From the NCBI GenBank assembly GCA_016935365.1, contig JAFGRB010000079.1, positions 1-44,993 of the forward strand: a stretch of DNA of 44,993 nucleotides, written 5' to 3'. The notes under the pieces are model-generated. The model saw only the letters and a list, made by a program, of their open reading frames with translations. It searched no databases and was not told the origin of the DNA. Below are positions 23,979 to 34,393 of the stretch, piece by piece. Source of the DNA: Deltaproteobacteria bacterium (GTDB lineage Bacteria; Myxococcota; B64-G9). The stretch's first letter is position 1; the number at the start of each line of letters is the position of its first letter. The position numbers were made by a program, and so were the translations under genes.

Positions 23979-26900
23979 CTACTCGAAGTCCGCGGGATCC
24001 AGCGCGCCCGAGACGGTCACCTGACGCGCGCAGGAGGCCGACTTGTTTCCAGCTGCGTCCAGGGCCACGGCGGTGCACTCGTAGACCCCGTTCGGCACCA
24101 CCAGGCCGGACTCGTCCCGGCCGTTCCAGACCAGGTTGGCCGTGCCGCCGGTGCCGAACGGGAGCGTGAGGGTGCGCACATAGGCGCTCGATCCGGGCCC
24201 GCGGATCACGACGCGCACCAGCCACATGCCGGTCTCGTCCGAGACGCTCACCGGGATCGTGGCCGTGTCCTGGACCCCGTCCCCGTCCGGCGAGAAGGTG
24301 CCGGGCGAGATGGCGTTGCAGGTGCAGCTCGGCGGGCTCTGGTCGGCGGTGGCGCCGAAGACGAAGATGAAGCGATCCTCGGTGCTGCCCTCGGCCACCC
24401 CGTCGAAGTCGCCGTCGAGCTGCATGCCGAAGATGTCCTCGATGGTCTTCTTCAGGTGCACGGTGTGGACCTCGGCTGCGGGGTCGAGAGGCGCGTCGGG
24501 CACGAAGCGGGCGGTGCGGGTCTCGGGGTCGTAGCTTATCGTGCCGTCCAGGTCGAGCATGGCCTCGTCGTGGACCTGGAAGGTGGAGTCATCGATCGTG
24601 CTCGGATCCATGTCCTTGTCGAAGCGGACGATCACGTGCGGCGGCGGGATTTCCAGGTAGCCCGAGGGGCCGAAGTCCTTGACCACGGGCAGGGAAGCCG
24701 AGCCCTCGAAGCTCGTGCTGGCCGTGCCCTCGGCAGCCCCGAGCGCGGCCCGGGCCATGACCAGGGCAGCGCCGCCTACCTTGTCGGCGCACAGGTGGAA
24801 GCTCACCCGGCTGGTCGTGTCGGTCAAAAGCTGGATGCCGCCTGTGCCCGGATCCGTGTCCTCGCCTGCGGGGATCTTGCCGCGCACGGCCTCGACCGTG
24901 ATCACCTCGCCGGCGCCCATGGCGCCGCCGCCGCAGGCGGAAAGCGCCATCGAGGTGAAGGTCTGCCAGTAGTCCGCGCTGCAGGGCGTGCCCGCATCGG
25001 GCGGCGTGTCGGTCGTGTTGAACGTCAGCGCCCCGGCCGGATCGCCGGGCAGGGCCACGTAGACCTTGTGGAAGGCGGTGTCCACGCAGCCCGTGCACAC
25101 CGAGCAGGCCCCGCTGCAGCCCTCCTGGACCGTGAGCCTGGCCAGGAAGACCCCCTCGTCGCTGTAGGCATGCGAACTGTTCGGCGAGATCCTGGGCCCG
25201 TCGCCATCTCCGTCCCCGAAGTCGAAGGTGTAGCACAGGCTGTTCTCGCCGGTCGATCCGCCGCCCGAGAAGTTGAAGCTCGTCGAGTTGGGCGGCGGTG
25301 ATGGATTGGTGCAGCCGGAGCCGGGGTTGACCGCGAAGACCGCCGTGGGGGTGAGCACCTCGATGTCGATGCTCGACGACGCCGTGCAGGCGTTCTCGTC
25401 CGTGACCAGGACCCCGAAGCTCGTGCTGGTCACCAGGGTCGCCGTGGGGTTCGCGATCGAGGCGTCGTCCAGCCCGCTCCCGGGCGTCCAGGCATAGGCG
25501 TAGGGCGCCGTGCCCTCCCAGGCCGTGGGCGATCCGCCGATCTGCACCCCGGCCTGGGCCTCGGCGCAGGTCAGCGGGCCGAGCGATCCCGCGTCTGCCT
25601 GCGGCGGGTACAGGGAGCAGTCGGCCGGGAAGATGTTCACGTCGTCGCTCGTGGGCTCGTTCGAGATCGCCGTGTCGCCCTGGGCATAGGCGGTATACTG
25701 CACGATGCCGCCGTCCCCCGGGGCCGTGGTGTAGGTCCAGACGAAGTCCTGGTAGCCGCCGGGCGGGATGTCGGCAGAGGCCGGGGTCGGGCCCGAAGCC
25801 TGCGAGGCCGAGCCGCTGCCCGACAGGCACGGCCAGTCCGCGGGCGAGCAGGCGGACAGCGGGATCACGTTGGTCTCGCCGACCGAGCCTGTGTTGTCCA
25901 CCCGCAGGGTGACGGTGATCGCCTGGCCTTCGAAGAGACAGCAGGGCTCGCCCGCGATGCTGGCCCACAGCTCCGCCTGGCCCGAGCCCTCCACGTCGAA
26001 GGCGTTGGACTGGCCGCTCGCCGCGCCGTCGCTCACGCTGATCACGTCGCCGGTGTGGAGCGCCGAGATGACGACCGTCTCCTGGCGTACGCCCGAGGAG
26101 AACGCGCCGCTGGTCGCGGGCGAGATGCTGCCGCTCAGATCGGAGATGTCCACCGAGCCCGCGTAGGACAGGACCGGGTTGCCGTCCGCGTCCCGGGCCC
26201 GGATGAAGATCGCGAAGGCCACGCCCGCGACCTTGGGGCTCGCGATCGTATCGATGCCGAAGTCGTCGAGCGCTCCGTGGGTCACGGTGATCAGGCCGGT
26301 GCTGTCGTCCGGGCTCGTGCCGAAGCCCGCCTTGTCGGCCCGGACATAGCCCGTGCCGACCGTGTCGGCGTAGAAGACCGAGCTCGCGGCCGGGCCGGGA
26401 TCGATGGATCCGATACCCCCGCTCACGCTCCAGGTCACACTCTCGTCGGAGCGGTAGTTGCCGTCCGCATCGAAGCCGGCCGCGAAGACGTCCAGGCTCT
26501 GATCCGCGGTCCTGCTCACTGCCCCGATCTCCGCGCCCGCCCCGCCCGCCTGGCTCACGATCCGGATCTCGGCCAGCGCCCCGACCGAGACCGAGATGTC
26601 GCCGCTCTCGTCGGCCAGGGCCGTCGCGTGCTCGGCCCGGATCCGGCCGGTCCCCGGGGAGGTGGGATCGAAGACGGACGCGGCGCCCGAAGCGGGCGAC
26701 ATCTCACCGATGGCCGCGGTCAGGCTCCAGGTGACGCTCTGATCGGACACGAAGTTGCCGTCGGCGTCCCGGCCCGCGGCGAAGACGTCGAGATCCCCGT
26801 CCGTGCTCATGGCCAGCGAGCCGATCTCGCTTCCGGTGCCGCCGGCAGCGTCCTCGATGCGCACCCGGTACAGCGCCCCGACGCTCACCGTGATGGTCCC

Positions 26901-29900
26901 GGTGGCGTCGTCCGGCGCGCTCCCGAAGCCGTCCAGGTCCGCGGTCACCGTGCCGGAGCCGACCTTGCCGGCCGAGAAGGTGGTCTGCTCGCCGCTCGGC
27001 GGGCTGACCGCGCCGATCCCGCCGGTGACCGCCCAGCCCACGGTCTGCATGTCCGTGAAGTTGCCGTCCGCGTCGTAGCCCACGGCGAAGAGATCCCAGC
27101 TCTGGTCCGCGCTCATGCTCCTGGTGCCCGCCGGGCTGCCGATGCCGTCCGGCGCATCGTCGATCCGCACCTGGGCCAGGGCGCCGGGCGTGACGTCGAT
27201 GTCCACCTCGCCCTGGGTCCCCAGCACGGGCCGGGCGACGACCCTGCCGCTGCCCACGAAGGTCGCATCGAAGCGCGTGGACGTCGAGGGGCCGGCCGGA
27301 TCGAGCGTGCCGATGGGATCGCCCTCGATCTGCCAGCTGACCTCGGCCGGGCCCAGGCAGGCGTCGTTCAAGTCGTAGCCCGCGGCGTGGAGCGTGACCT
27401 GCTGGTCGGCGTCGAGCTCGAGCTGCGCGATCTCGCTCCCGGCGCAGCCCTCGGCGTCTACCACCATGACATAGTCGACGGGGTTCTGCCCGGAGACCGT
27501 GATGGTGCCGGTGCTGTCGTCCAGGACCGCCGCGTGGTCTGCGAGCACCTGGCCGCTGCCCGTGAGCTCGGCGGAGAATGTCGTCACCGAGCCGCTGGCC
27601 GGAGAGACCGAGCCGATCCCGCCGCTCACGGACCAGGCCACGCTCTCGTCGGAGACGAAGTTGCCGTCCCGGTCCCGGCCGACCGCGTACATGCCCAGGT
27701 CCTGACCCACGGAGAGCGCGAGCGAGCCGATCTCGCTGCCCGCGCCGCCGCTCTGCGTCTCGATCCGGACCCTGTACAGCGCGCCGATGCTCACGCGGAT
27801 CTCGCCGGTCAGATCGAAGCCGACGACCGCGTGATCCGCTCGCACCGCGCCCGTACCCTGCCTGGTGGGGTCGAAGACGGCCGAGGAGGAAGGCCCCGCG
27901 TTGATGGTCCCGATCCCCCCGCTCGCGCTCCAGGTCACCCTCTCGTCGGAGGTGAAGTTGCCGTCCGCGTCCCGGCCGACGGCAAAGACCGGCAGGAGAT
28001 CGTCGCAGCTCAGATCGACCGCGGCGATCTCGGCCCCCGCGCCTCCGGCCGCGTCCTCGATGCGGACCGCGGCCAGGTCTCCCGCGCTCACGGTGATCGT
28101 CCCGGTGCTGTCGTCCTGGAGGCTCGGGTGATGGACCGTGACGCTGCCCTGACCCACGCTGACGGCCTCGAAGACCGCGCTTGCGGCGGGCCCGGGGTCC
28201 AGGGAGCCGATCCCGCCGCTCACCGACCAGGTCGCGCTCTCGTCGGAGGTGAAGTTCCCGTCGGCGTCGCGCGAGACCGCGTAGACCGGCAGGCTGTCGT
28301 CCGCGGTCATCGAGAGCGCGCCGATCTCGGAGCCCTGGCCGCCCGGGGCCGACTCGATGTGGACCGCAAAGGCCTCGCCGGCGGACACGGAGATGAGCCC
28401 GGTGGCGTCTCCGGGCACGGAGCCATGGGTGGCGACCACCGTGCCGGAGCCGGCGGTCCGGGCGTCGAAGGAGGTGCTCTCGCCCGATCCCGGAGAGACG
28501 GCGCCGATGCCGCCGGTGACCGACCAGCTGACCGTCTCGTCGGAGACGAAGTTGGCGTCGGCGTCGTAGCCCACCGCGTGGAGTGCAAGCGTCTCGTCGG
28601 CGGTCATGGGCACGGCCCCCACCTCGCCGCCGATGCCGCCGGGCTGGTCCTCCACCACCACGTGATCCAGCGCGCCGGCGTTCACGGTGTAGAGCACGGA
28701 GTCGCCGGTGGCCAGGGCGCGGGAGGCCGAGATCGAGCCCGCGCCCACCCTGCGTGGGTCGAAGAGGGTCTGAGTGTCGGGGCCCGGGATGACCGTCCCG
28801 ATCCCCCCGGCGACCGACCATGTCACGTCCACCGGCCCGATGCAGTTGTCCCCGACATCGAAGCCGATGGCGTACAGGACGATGTCCAGATCGGTGCCGA
28901 CCGTCGCATCGGCCACCTCGGAGGCCCCGCAATCGGCAGCCTCCACGATGCGCACGTACTCGACGATGTTCGAGGCGGTCACGGTGATGGTGCCGGTCAC
29001 GTCGTCCGGAGCACTGCCGAAGCCTGGCTTGTCCGCCTCCACGGTCCCGGTCCCGGCGCTGCCGGCGATGAGCGCCGTCGTGCTTCCGCTCGCGAAGGTC
29101 AGCGAGCCGATGCCGCCCGTGACCGCCCAGTCCACGACCTCGTCGGACACGAAGTTGCCCGCCCGGTCGCGGCCCACGGCGTACAGATTCATGGAGTCGC
29201 CCGTGACGAGGACGCGCGAGGCCACCTCGCTGCCGGCGCCCGCGGGCGCGGTCTCGATCCGGATCTGGAAGATCTCGCCCGCGGCCACGGTGATCGTGCC
29301 GGTCTGGTCGTCTCGAACAACGGGATCGGGGTGATCGGCCCGGATCCGGCCGCTGCCCGCCCGGCCCGGCTGAAAGGTCGCCGAGTGCGCGTCGGCGCTC
29401 GGCGTGAGCGTGCCGATGTTGGAGGTCAGCGACCAGGCCACCGCCTCCTCGCCCAGGTAGTGGCCCGAGGCGTCCCGGCCCACGGCCCAGACGGTGAAGG
29501 CAGGGTCGTCCGGGCTCGTGACCAGATCCTCGACCGCTACCCCGGCCCCGCCGGGTGCGTCCTCGATCTGCACCTGGACCAGCCCGCCGGCGCTCACCTG
29601 GATGTCCAGATCGTCGCCCGGCACGCTGGCGTGGAAGGCGCTCACCGTGCCGGAGCCGATCTCGGTGGCCCGGAAGGTGGCGAAGGAGCTGGGGCCGACC
29701 GGGATCACGCCGATACCGCCGCTCGCAGACCAGGTGACCTGGACGTCGCTGATGAAGTTGCCGGCCCCGTCGCGGCCGACCGCGAAGAGCTCGAGCCGGT
29801 CCTCCACGTTCAGGACCTGGGCTGCGAGCTCCTGGCCCGCACCGCCCGGAGCGTCCTCGATGAAGACCCGGGCGAGCTGGCCGGCCAGGACCGTGATGTC

Positions 29901-31172
29901 GCCGGTCGTGTCGCCCACGGCGTCCTGGGGCGCGGCGATCACCTGGCCTACCCCGGGGGTGGTCGGGTGGAAGACCGACTGGGACGCGGGGCCCTCGGGA
30001 TCCATGAAGCCGATGCCGCCGGTCACCGACCAGCTGACCTCCGTCTCGCCGGCGTGGTTGCCGTCCGCGTCGTAGCCCACCGCGTAGACCGGCAGCATCG
30101 AGCCGGCATCCATGGTCATCTCGCCGATCTCGTGCCGCAGGCCGCCGGGGCTCGACTCGATCCGCACCCGGACGACCGCGCCCGGGCCCACCACCAGGTT
30201 GCCGGTCTCATCGCCCGGAAGGCTGGGGTGGCTGATGCGCACCCGGCCCGCGCCGGGGTTCTTGAGATCCAGCATGGAGCTCGCGGCCGGGCCTGGCTGG
30301 ATCTCGCCCAGGTCCGCTGTCAGGCTCCAGGTCGCGCTCTCGTCTGCCACGAAGTTGCCGTAAGCGTCTCGGCCGACCGAGAAGAAGACCAGGACGTCGT
30401 CGGTGTCGAGCTGGAGCAGCTCGCCGACCTCCACGCCCGCCCCGGCCGGGGCGTCCTCGATGGTCAGCCGGGCGAGCTCGGCCGCGGAGACCACCACCGG
30501 CCCGGCCTCGGCCCCCTCGGCCTCCGCGTGCTCCGCGACCACCCATCCGATGCCGGCCTGCCTCGCCTGGAGCGCGGTCATGCTGGCCGGCCCGGGCTCG
30601 ATCGTGCCGATTCCGCCCCGGACCGACCAGGCCACCTCGGCGTCCATGACGTACTCGCCCGCGCTGTCCCTCAGCACCGCATACAGCACCAGGGAATCGC
30701 CGGCGACCAGATCCACGGGCCCGATGGGCTCGCCCTGGCCCCCGGGCGCGTCCTCGATCGAGACATCGAGCCCCACCGCGCCCTCGACCACGGTCAGGGC
30801 CCCGGGCAGGGCTCCGGACAGGCCGGCCGGTGTGATCACGGTCAGATCGTGGACGCCGAGCTCGAGCCCTGCGGGCACGGTCACGTGCAGGGTCTGGGTG
30901 TCCACGAAGACCACGTCCTCGTCGGCCAGCGCCTCGTCTCCGATCCGCACCCCGAACTGGAGGTCGACCGAGGGCGGGTCCTCGGAGTCGATCCGCTCGC
31001 GCACCAGGCCGTAGAAGTGCCGCCCCTCGATCACGGCGGGCGTTCTCACCAGCGAAGAGACCGTGGCCGGCTCGATCGACATCACCTCCGGCGGGGGGTT
31101 GGTCTGATCCTGGCACGCCAGGCTGAACGCGAGCAGCAGCAGGACGCTCGATCGGTACGCGGCGATTCTCAT
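23979..31172 (-). CDS. giant surface lipoprotein with 15 Ig-like repeats
   Basis: 2,397 residues. Signal peptide MRIAAYRSSVLLLLAFSLAC with lipobox SLAC. A TIG/IPT-like domain (about 28-127) is followed by 15 repeats of about 100 residues (about 130-1630), each carrying versions of YDADGNFxSDExVxWSVxGGIG and ending TGxITVSxG. The tail has further Ig/CARDB-like domains (about 1630-1860), a PKD-like domain (DFGDGDGDG, about 1984), a Big_5-like domain (VIVRFDKDMDPSTIDD, about 2185) and a FlgD-like Ig domain (SPDGDGVQD, about 2300). Repeats 7 and 12 diverge and have cysteines. The build is that of an adhesin or filamentous surface layer protein. It is the last gene of the kinase-FecR-surface run, 24 bases after the beta-barrel gene. 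Confidence 0.88.
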   Translation of the reverse strand: MRIAAYRSSVLLLLAFSLACQDQTNPPPEVMSIEPATVSSLVRTPAVIEGRHFYGLVRERIDSEDPPSVDLQFGVRIGDEALADEDVVFVDTQTLHVTVPAGLELGVHDLTVITPAGLSGALPGALTVVEGAVGLDVSIEDAPGGQGEPIGPVDLVAGDSLVLYAVLRDSAGEYVMDAEVAWSVRGGIGTIEPGPASMTALQARQAGIGWVVAEHAEAEGAEAGPVVVSAAELARLTIEDAPAGAGVEVGELLQLDTDDVLVFFSVGRDAYGNFVADESATWSLTADLGEIQPGPAASSMLDLKNPGAGRVRISHPSLPGDETGNLVVGPGAVVRVRIESSPGGLRHEIGEMTMDAGSMLPVYAVGYDADGNHAGETEVSWSVTGGIGFMDPEGPASQSVFHPTTPGVGQVIAAPQDAVGDTTGDITVLAGQLARVFIEDAPGGAGQELAAQVLNVEDRLELFAVGRDGAGNFISDVQVTWSASGGIGVIPVGPSSFATFRATEIGSGTVSAFHASVPGDDLDIQVSAGGLVQVQIEDAPGGAGVAVEDLVTSPDDPAFTVWAVGRDASGHYLGEEAVAWSLTSNIGTLTPSADAHSATFQPGRAGSGRIRADHPDPVVRDDQTGTITVAAGEIFQIRIETAPAGAGSEVASRVLVTGDSMNLYAVGRDRAGNFVSDEVVDWAVTGGIGSLTFASGSTTALIAGSAGTGTVEADKPGFGSAPDDVTGTITVTASNIVEYVRIVEAADCGASEVADATVGTDLDIVLYAIGFDVGDNCIGPVDVTWSVAGGIGTVIPGPDTQTLFDPRRVGAGSISASRALATGDSVLYTVNAGALDHVVVEDQPGGIGGEVGAVPMTADETLALHAVGYDADANFVSDETVSWSVTGGIGAVSPGSGESTSFDARTAGSGTVVATHGSVPGDATGLISVSAGEAFAVHIESAPGGQGSEIGALSMTADDSLPVYAVSRDADGNFTSDESATWSVSGGIGSLDPGPAASAVFEAVSVGQGSVTVHHPSLQDDSTGTITVSAGDLAAVRIEDAAGGAGAEIAAVDLSCDDLLPVFAVGRDADGNFTSDERVTWSASGGIGTINAGPSSSAVFDPTRQGTGAVRADHAVVGFDLTGEIRVSIGALYRVRIETQSGGAGSEIGSLALSVGQDLGMYAVGRDRDGNFVSDESVAWSVSGGIGSVSPASGSVTTFSAELTGSGQVLADHAAVLDDSTGTITVSGQNPVDYVMVVDAEGCAGSEIAQLELDADQQVTLHAAGYDLNDACLGPAEVSWQIEGDPIGTLDPAGPSTSTRFDATFVGSGRVVARPVLGTQGEVDIDVTPGALAQVRIDDAPDGIGSPAGTRSMSADQSWDLFAVGYDADGNFTDMQTVGWAVTGGIGAVSPPSGEQTTFSAGKVGSGTVTADLDGFGSAPDDATGTITVSVGALYRVRIEDAAGGTGSEIGSLAMSTDGDLDVFAAGRDADGNFVSDQSVTWSLTAAIGEMSPASGAASVFDPTSPGTGRIRAEHATALADESGDISVSVGALAEIRIVSQAGGAGAEIGAVSRTADQSLDVFAAGFDADGNYRSDESVTWSVSGGIGSIDPGPAASSVFYADTVGTGYVRADKAGFGTSPDDSTGLITVTHGALDDFGIDTIASPKVAGVAFAIFIRARDADGNPVLSYAGSVDISDLSGSISPATSGAFSSGVRQETVVISALHTGDVISVSDGAASGQSNAFDVEGSGQAELWASIAGEPCCLFEGQAITVTLRVDNTGSVGETNVIPLSACSPADWPCLSGSGSASQASGPTPASADIPPGGYQDFVWTYTTAPGDGGIVQYTAYAQGDTAISNEPTSDDVNIFPADCSLYPPQADAGSLGPLTCAEAQAGVQIGGSPTAWEGTAPYAYAWTPGSGLDDASIANPTATLVTSTSFGVLVTDENACTASSSIDIEVLTPTAVFAVNPGSGCTNPSPPPNSTSFNFSGGGSTGENSLCYTFDFGDGDGDGPRISPNSSHAYSDEGVFLARLTVQEGCSGACSVCTGCVDTAFHKVYVALPGDPAGALTFNTTDTPPDAGTPCSADYWQTFTSMALSACGGGAMGAGEVITVEAVRGKIPAGEDTDPGTGGIQLLTDTTSRVSFHLCADKVGGAALVMARAALGAAEGTASTSFEGSASLPVVKDFGPSGYLEIPPPHVIVRFDKDMDPSTIDDSTFQVHDEAMLDLDGTISYDPETRTARFVPDAPLDPAAEVHTVHLKKTIEDIFGMQLDGDFDGVAEGSTEDRFIFVFGATADQSPPSCTCNAISPGTFSPDGDGVQDTATIPVSVSDETGMWLVRVVIRGPGSSAYVRTLTLPFGTGGTANLVWNGRDESGLVVPNGVYECTAVALDAAGNKSASCARQVTVSGALDPADFE

Positions 31173-31196
31173 GGCACGATACCTCCCGCCAGAGCG

Positions 31197-33446
31197 CTAG
31201 ATCTCGAATCGGTAGCCAGCGAAGATGAGCAGGCCGCCCAGGTTGCCCTGGAGCCACTCGTCCTCCGCCGGGGAGTACAGGTAGGCCGCCTCGATGGCCA
31301 CCCGCCCGGGCCCGGCTTCCAGGTCCAGGCCCAGGTGTCCGGCCAGCGCCATCTGGACCGCAAACGAGGAGGTCTTGCCCGTGTTTTCGGAGGAGGTCTC
31401 CCGCATGGACAGCGAGGCCCCGCCCGCCACGCCGAGGTACAGGGCCAGCGGACCGATCGGGATCTGGTAGCTCACCCGGGCGAGCAGCGGCAGGACCCAC
31501 AGGGAGGTCTTCCCCTCCTCGCCCTCGGCGAGCCAGCTCTGGTCGGTCCAGTAGTAGAGCCCCTCGATCCCGACGAGCAGGTTCTCGTCCCCGAAGGGCA
31601 GGCGGAACTGGGTGTCCAGGGCAAAGGCCAGAGACGACAGCTTGCCCAGGTTGGTCGCGTAACCCACCCGTGGCCCGATGGACACGAGGCGCTTGCTCGG
31701 GGACAGGGCGATCCGCTCGGAGGCCTCCACGTCGGTGCCCGATCCGAAGACGGCGATGGTGTCCTCGAGCGGCTCGTAGGAAAACGGAGCCGTGTAGCTC
31801 GCCTGGAACTCGTCCGTGCTCTCCTGGAAGGCGAATGCGCCCACCTCGCCCGCGGCCTTGGCCTTCAGCTCGGCGCCGGGCACCGCGTTTCCGAAGGCGT
31901 CGAAGGTCCTGACCCGCAGCACGGTGCTGCTGCGACCGTCCGCGCGGAGCTCGGAGCGCGCTGCGCGCAGCTCGAGCCTGGAGACCCGGCCTGGTCTCAG
32001 CTCCACCTCGGCCTGGGCCGAGAGGGGCTTCTCGGCGACGGTCCTGGCGGTGATCACGGCGCGCCGCTTGCCCGCCAGCGCATCGGTCATCGTCAAGCTG
32101 GCCGCGATCTTGCCCTGCGACAGGGTGTGGACCCCGCCGACCTTGCCCAGCTCGGCGGTGAACTCCAGCGGCACGTTCTGGGCGGGCCTGGAGCCCGAGT
32201 CGAAGAGCTCGGCGCGAAGCGTAATGGGCGTGCCGCTGCCCGCCACGTAGACGGAGGGGATGGCGAAGAGCTTGATCGCCGCGGGCCTTCCGCCTCGGAC
32301 CGCCACCCGGCAGGATGCACTGGATGACTCCGCGCTGCTCAGGCTCGCGCCGAGCGCGATCTTCTCGCCGATCCGGCTGTCCTCGGCCACCGTGAAGAGC
32401 GATTGATACACGCCCGCATCGAGCTTGGCGGGGGGGCTCAGCCAGCCCTTGGAGGCCTGCACGTCCAGACGTGCGCTCTCGTCCGGCTGGCCGCGTTCGT
32501 CCACCGCCAGCATCAGCAGGCGGTCGCCGCCCCGGGGACAGAGCGCCAGGAGGCGGTTGAACTCCGGGACACCCAGGTCCAGCGGGGCCTCCTTCTCGTT
32601 GCCCAGCCTGTCCGTGGTGATGGTCACGCCCTGGGCCACGCCCGGCGGCGCCTCCACCACCGCCTTGACCCGGCCCCGCCCGTCGGCCCGGAAAGGGCCG
32701 TACACGGTCTCGTCGATGCGCACCACGACCCTGGCGTGCGCCTCGGTCTCGGTCTCGATCTGGCCCCGGCCATAGAGCGGGATCGCCAGCCAGTCCAGCA
32801 GCATGCCATCCGCGTCCGCGGCCGCGAGGATGGCCACCTGCGGAAAGCGCTGCTCGGGCGGCGTGTATCGGAAGAGCAAGCGCCCGTCGGGCCGCTCTGA
32901 GGGCGCGGACAGCGCACCGGCGCTGACCTTCAGCCGGGGCGCCTTTCCCCGGTGCCTGGCAAGGGAGATCTCGACTCCCCTGTCCCGCCCCAGGTAGACC
33001 CTGGCCGGGGCCTGGATGGCCAGCGGCCCCTTCGAGCGGAGCGCGGGGATCTCGATCTCCGGCGCAACGACCTTCAGCCGCTTGCTGGCGCTCAACCTGC
33101 GCTTGCCCAGGCTGGCGGTGACCGAGACGGCGACCCTTCTCTCCGCGGCCACGCTCGGGGGGACGAGCTCGATCTGGAAAGTGCCATCTTGAAGCCGCCG
33201 GATCTCGCCGATGGTGCCGGCGGCGGCTATCGCCTTGATGTCCTTCACGCCGTTAGCGGCCCTGGCCGGTACGACCTTCAGGGTCAGGACCACCGCGGTC
33301 TCGCCGTCGCCGACCACGCGCTCGGGAGCTGCCAGCCGCAGTCCCGGTCCGCGGGCGAGCGCCGAGCCCGGCAGGCAGGCCAGGGCCCAGACGGCGAGAG
33401 CCGCCCAGCGCGAGACGAGCCGAGCAGGGGCGCGACCTTTCGTCAC
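31197..33446 (-). CDS. secreted Ig-domain protein with C-terminal outer-membrane beta-barrel
   Basis: 749 residues with a Sec signal peptide (about 1-32, ending SALA). Several invasin-like Big_1 Ig domains follow (for example ADGRSSTVLRVRTFDAFGNAVPGAELKAKA at about 500). The last 160 residues (about 588-749) are short amphipathic strands with a closing GGLLIFAGYRFEI, the mark of an eight-stranded OmpA/OmpX-type barrel. This suggests an intimin/invasin-like arrangement in reverse order, displaying Ig domains or bracing the lipoprotein coded next to it. The start is GTG at 33446, overlapping the FecR stop (GTGA). Confidence 0.8.
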   Translation of the reverse strand: MTKGRAPARLVSRWAALAVWALACLPGSALARGPGLRLAAPERVVGDGETAVVLTLKVVPARAANGVKDIKAIAAAGTIGEIRRLQDGTFQIELVPPSVAAERRVAVSVTASLGKRRLSASKRLKVVAPEIEIPALRSKGPLAIQAPARVYLGRDRGVEISLARHRGKAPRLKVSAGALSAPSERPDGRLLFRYTPPEQRFPQVAILAAADADGMLLDWLAIPLYGRGQIETETEAHARVVVRIDETVYGPFRADGRGRVKAVVEAPPGVAQGVTITTDRLGNEKEAPLDLGVPEFNRLLALCPRGGDRLLMLAVDERGQPDESARLDVQASKGWLSPPAKLDAGVYQSLFTVAEDSRIGEKIALGASLSSAESSSASCRVAVRGGRPAAIKLFAIPSVYVAGSGTPITLRAELFDSGSRPAQNVPLEFTAELGKVGGVHTLSQGKIAASLTMTDALAGKRRAVITARTVAEKPLSAQAEVELRPGRVSRLELRAARSELRADGRSSTVLRVRTFDAFGNAVPGAELKAKAAGEVGAFAFQESTDEFQASYTAPFSYEPLEDTIAVFGSGTDVEASERIALSPSKRLVSIGPRVGYATNLGKLSSLAFALDTQFRLPFGDENLLVGIEGLYYWTDQSWLAEGEEGKTSLWVLPLLARVSYQIPIGPLALYLGVAGGASLSMRETSSENTGKTSSFAVQMALAGHLGLDLEAGPGRVAIEAAYLYSPAEDEWLQGNLGGLLIFAGYRFEI

Positions 33447-34393
33447 CAGATCACCTTGGTCTTCTTCCGTCCCCCCTTGCCCCAGTCCGTCTTGCTGCGC
33501 GCGTCAGGGGCCTTGGAGTCGACGGTGATCTCCGGCAGAGACGCCTTCTCGTCGCGACCCAGCACGTCCTGGGCCTCCACCAGGATCTCGTTCTTTCCCT
33601 CTTTCAGGGCCACCATCTTCGCGAACTTGCCGCTCTGGTCCACGCCCACGCGGACGCCGTTGATGCTGACCACCGCGCCCGGTGAAGTGGCACCCCGGAC
33701 CAGGGTCTTCTTCTCGCGCTGGATGAGCGAGCGCGGCTTGCCGACTTTCAGAAACAGCGACGGCGGAATGGGCTCGGGCTCCGCGGGCGGCAGGTCAGGC
33801 TGGACCAGGGACTGGGTGCCGGCCCGTACCTCCACCGTCTTGCTCTTGGCGGACAGGCGGACCGTGCCGGTCCGGGTGGCCACGGACAGGTGCCCCTTGC
33901 CGCTCGCCAGCACCGAGAACGATCCCCTGTCCGCCTCGGCCACGGCGTCGGTTCCCCGGGCCTCGACCTTGAGCCTGGATCCGGCCCGTCCGCGGACCTC
34001 GGCCGATATCCGGCCTTGCTCCAGCTTCACCCGGGACACGGTCCTGGAGATCTCCTTGACCGAGAACTCGGACCGCGCGTCGATCTCCACCTCGGCCGTC
34101 TTGCCGATGTTCAGCACGGCCCGGGCGTCTTGCCCCGTGCGGATGGCCTCGTCCAGCTGCAGCTCGTCCCCCTGGCGAACCGCGGTCCAGGGGGTCTGGC
34201 CCTTGCGCCGCTCGACCTTGCCGCCCACGGAGAGGACGCGAATGCGGTTTTCTGCATCCTCCTTCGGCGCCTCGACCTGTCCAGCGCCCGGTGGAACCGG
34301 CAGCTCTCTCTCGAACCAGAGCCAGTACACCAGGTAGCTCAGGAGGATCAGCAAGACGGACAGCACCGCCGCGATGGACACTCGCCTACGCAT
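33443..34393 (-). CDS. FecR-domain membrane protein
   Basis: 316 residues: one membrane helix (about 7-28), a FecR-type periplasmic domain (about 50-200, with RVLSVGGKVERRKG and QGDELQLDEAIRTGQDARAVL), then an Ig-like segment (about 230-290, TSPGAVVSINGVRVGVDQSGKF). FecR relatives are usually anti-sigma or signal-relay factors, but no sigma factor is present; here it sits between a kinase (8-base overlap with its gene) and surface-protein genes, so it may link the envelope to the kinase. Overlaps the next gene by four bases. Confidence 0.85.
   Translation of the reverse strand: MRRRVSIAAVLSVLLILLSYLVYWLWFERELPVPPGAGQVEAPKEDAENRIRVLSVGGKVERRKGQTPWTAVRQGDELQLDEAIRTGQDARAVLNIGKTAEVEIDARSEFSVKEISRTVSRVKLEQGRISAEVRGRAGSRLKVEARGTDAVAEADRGSFSVLASGKGHLSVATRTGTVRLSAKSKTVEVRAGTQSLVQPDLPPAEPEPIPPSLFLKVGKPRSLIQREKKTLVRGATSPGAVVSINGVRVGVDQSGKFAKMVALKEGKNEILVEAQDVLGRDEKASLPEITVDSKAPDARSKTDWGKGGRKKTKVIW

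Noticed and set aside
26055..32327. A 2,090-codon open frame on the plus strand opposite the giant lipoprotein gene
   Set aside because: It is the shadow of GC-rich repeat coding on the other strand: no ribosome site, composition dominated by Gly, Arg, Ala, His, and it crosses the boundary between two real genes.
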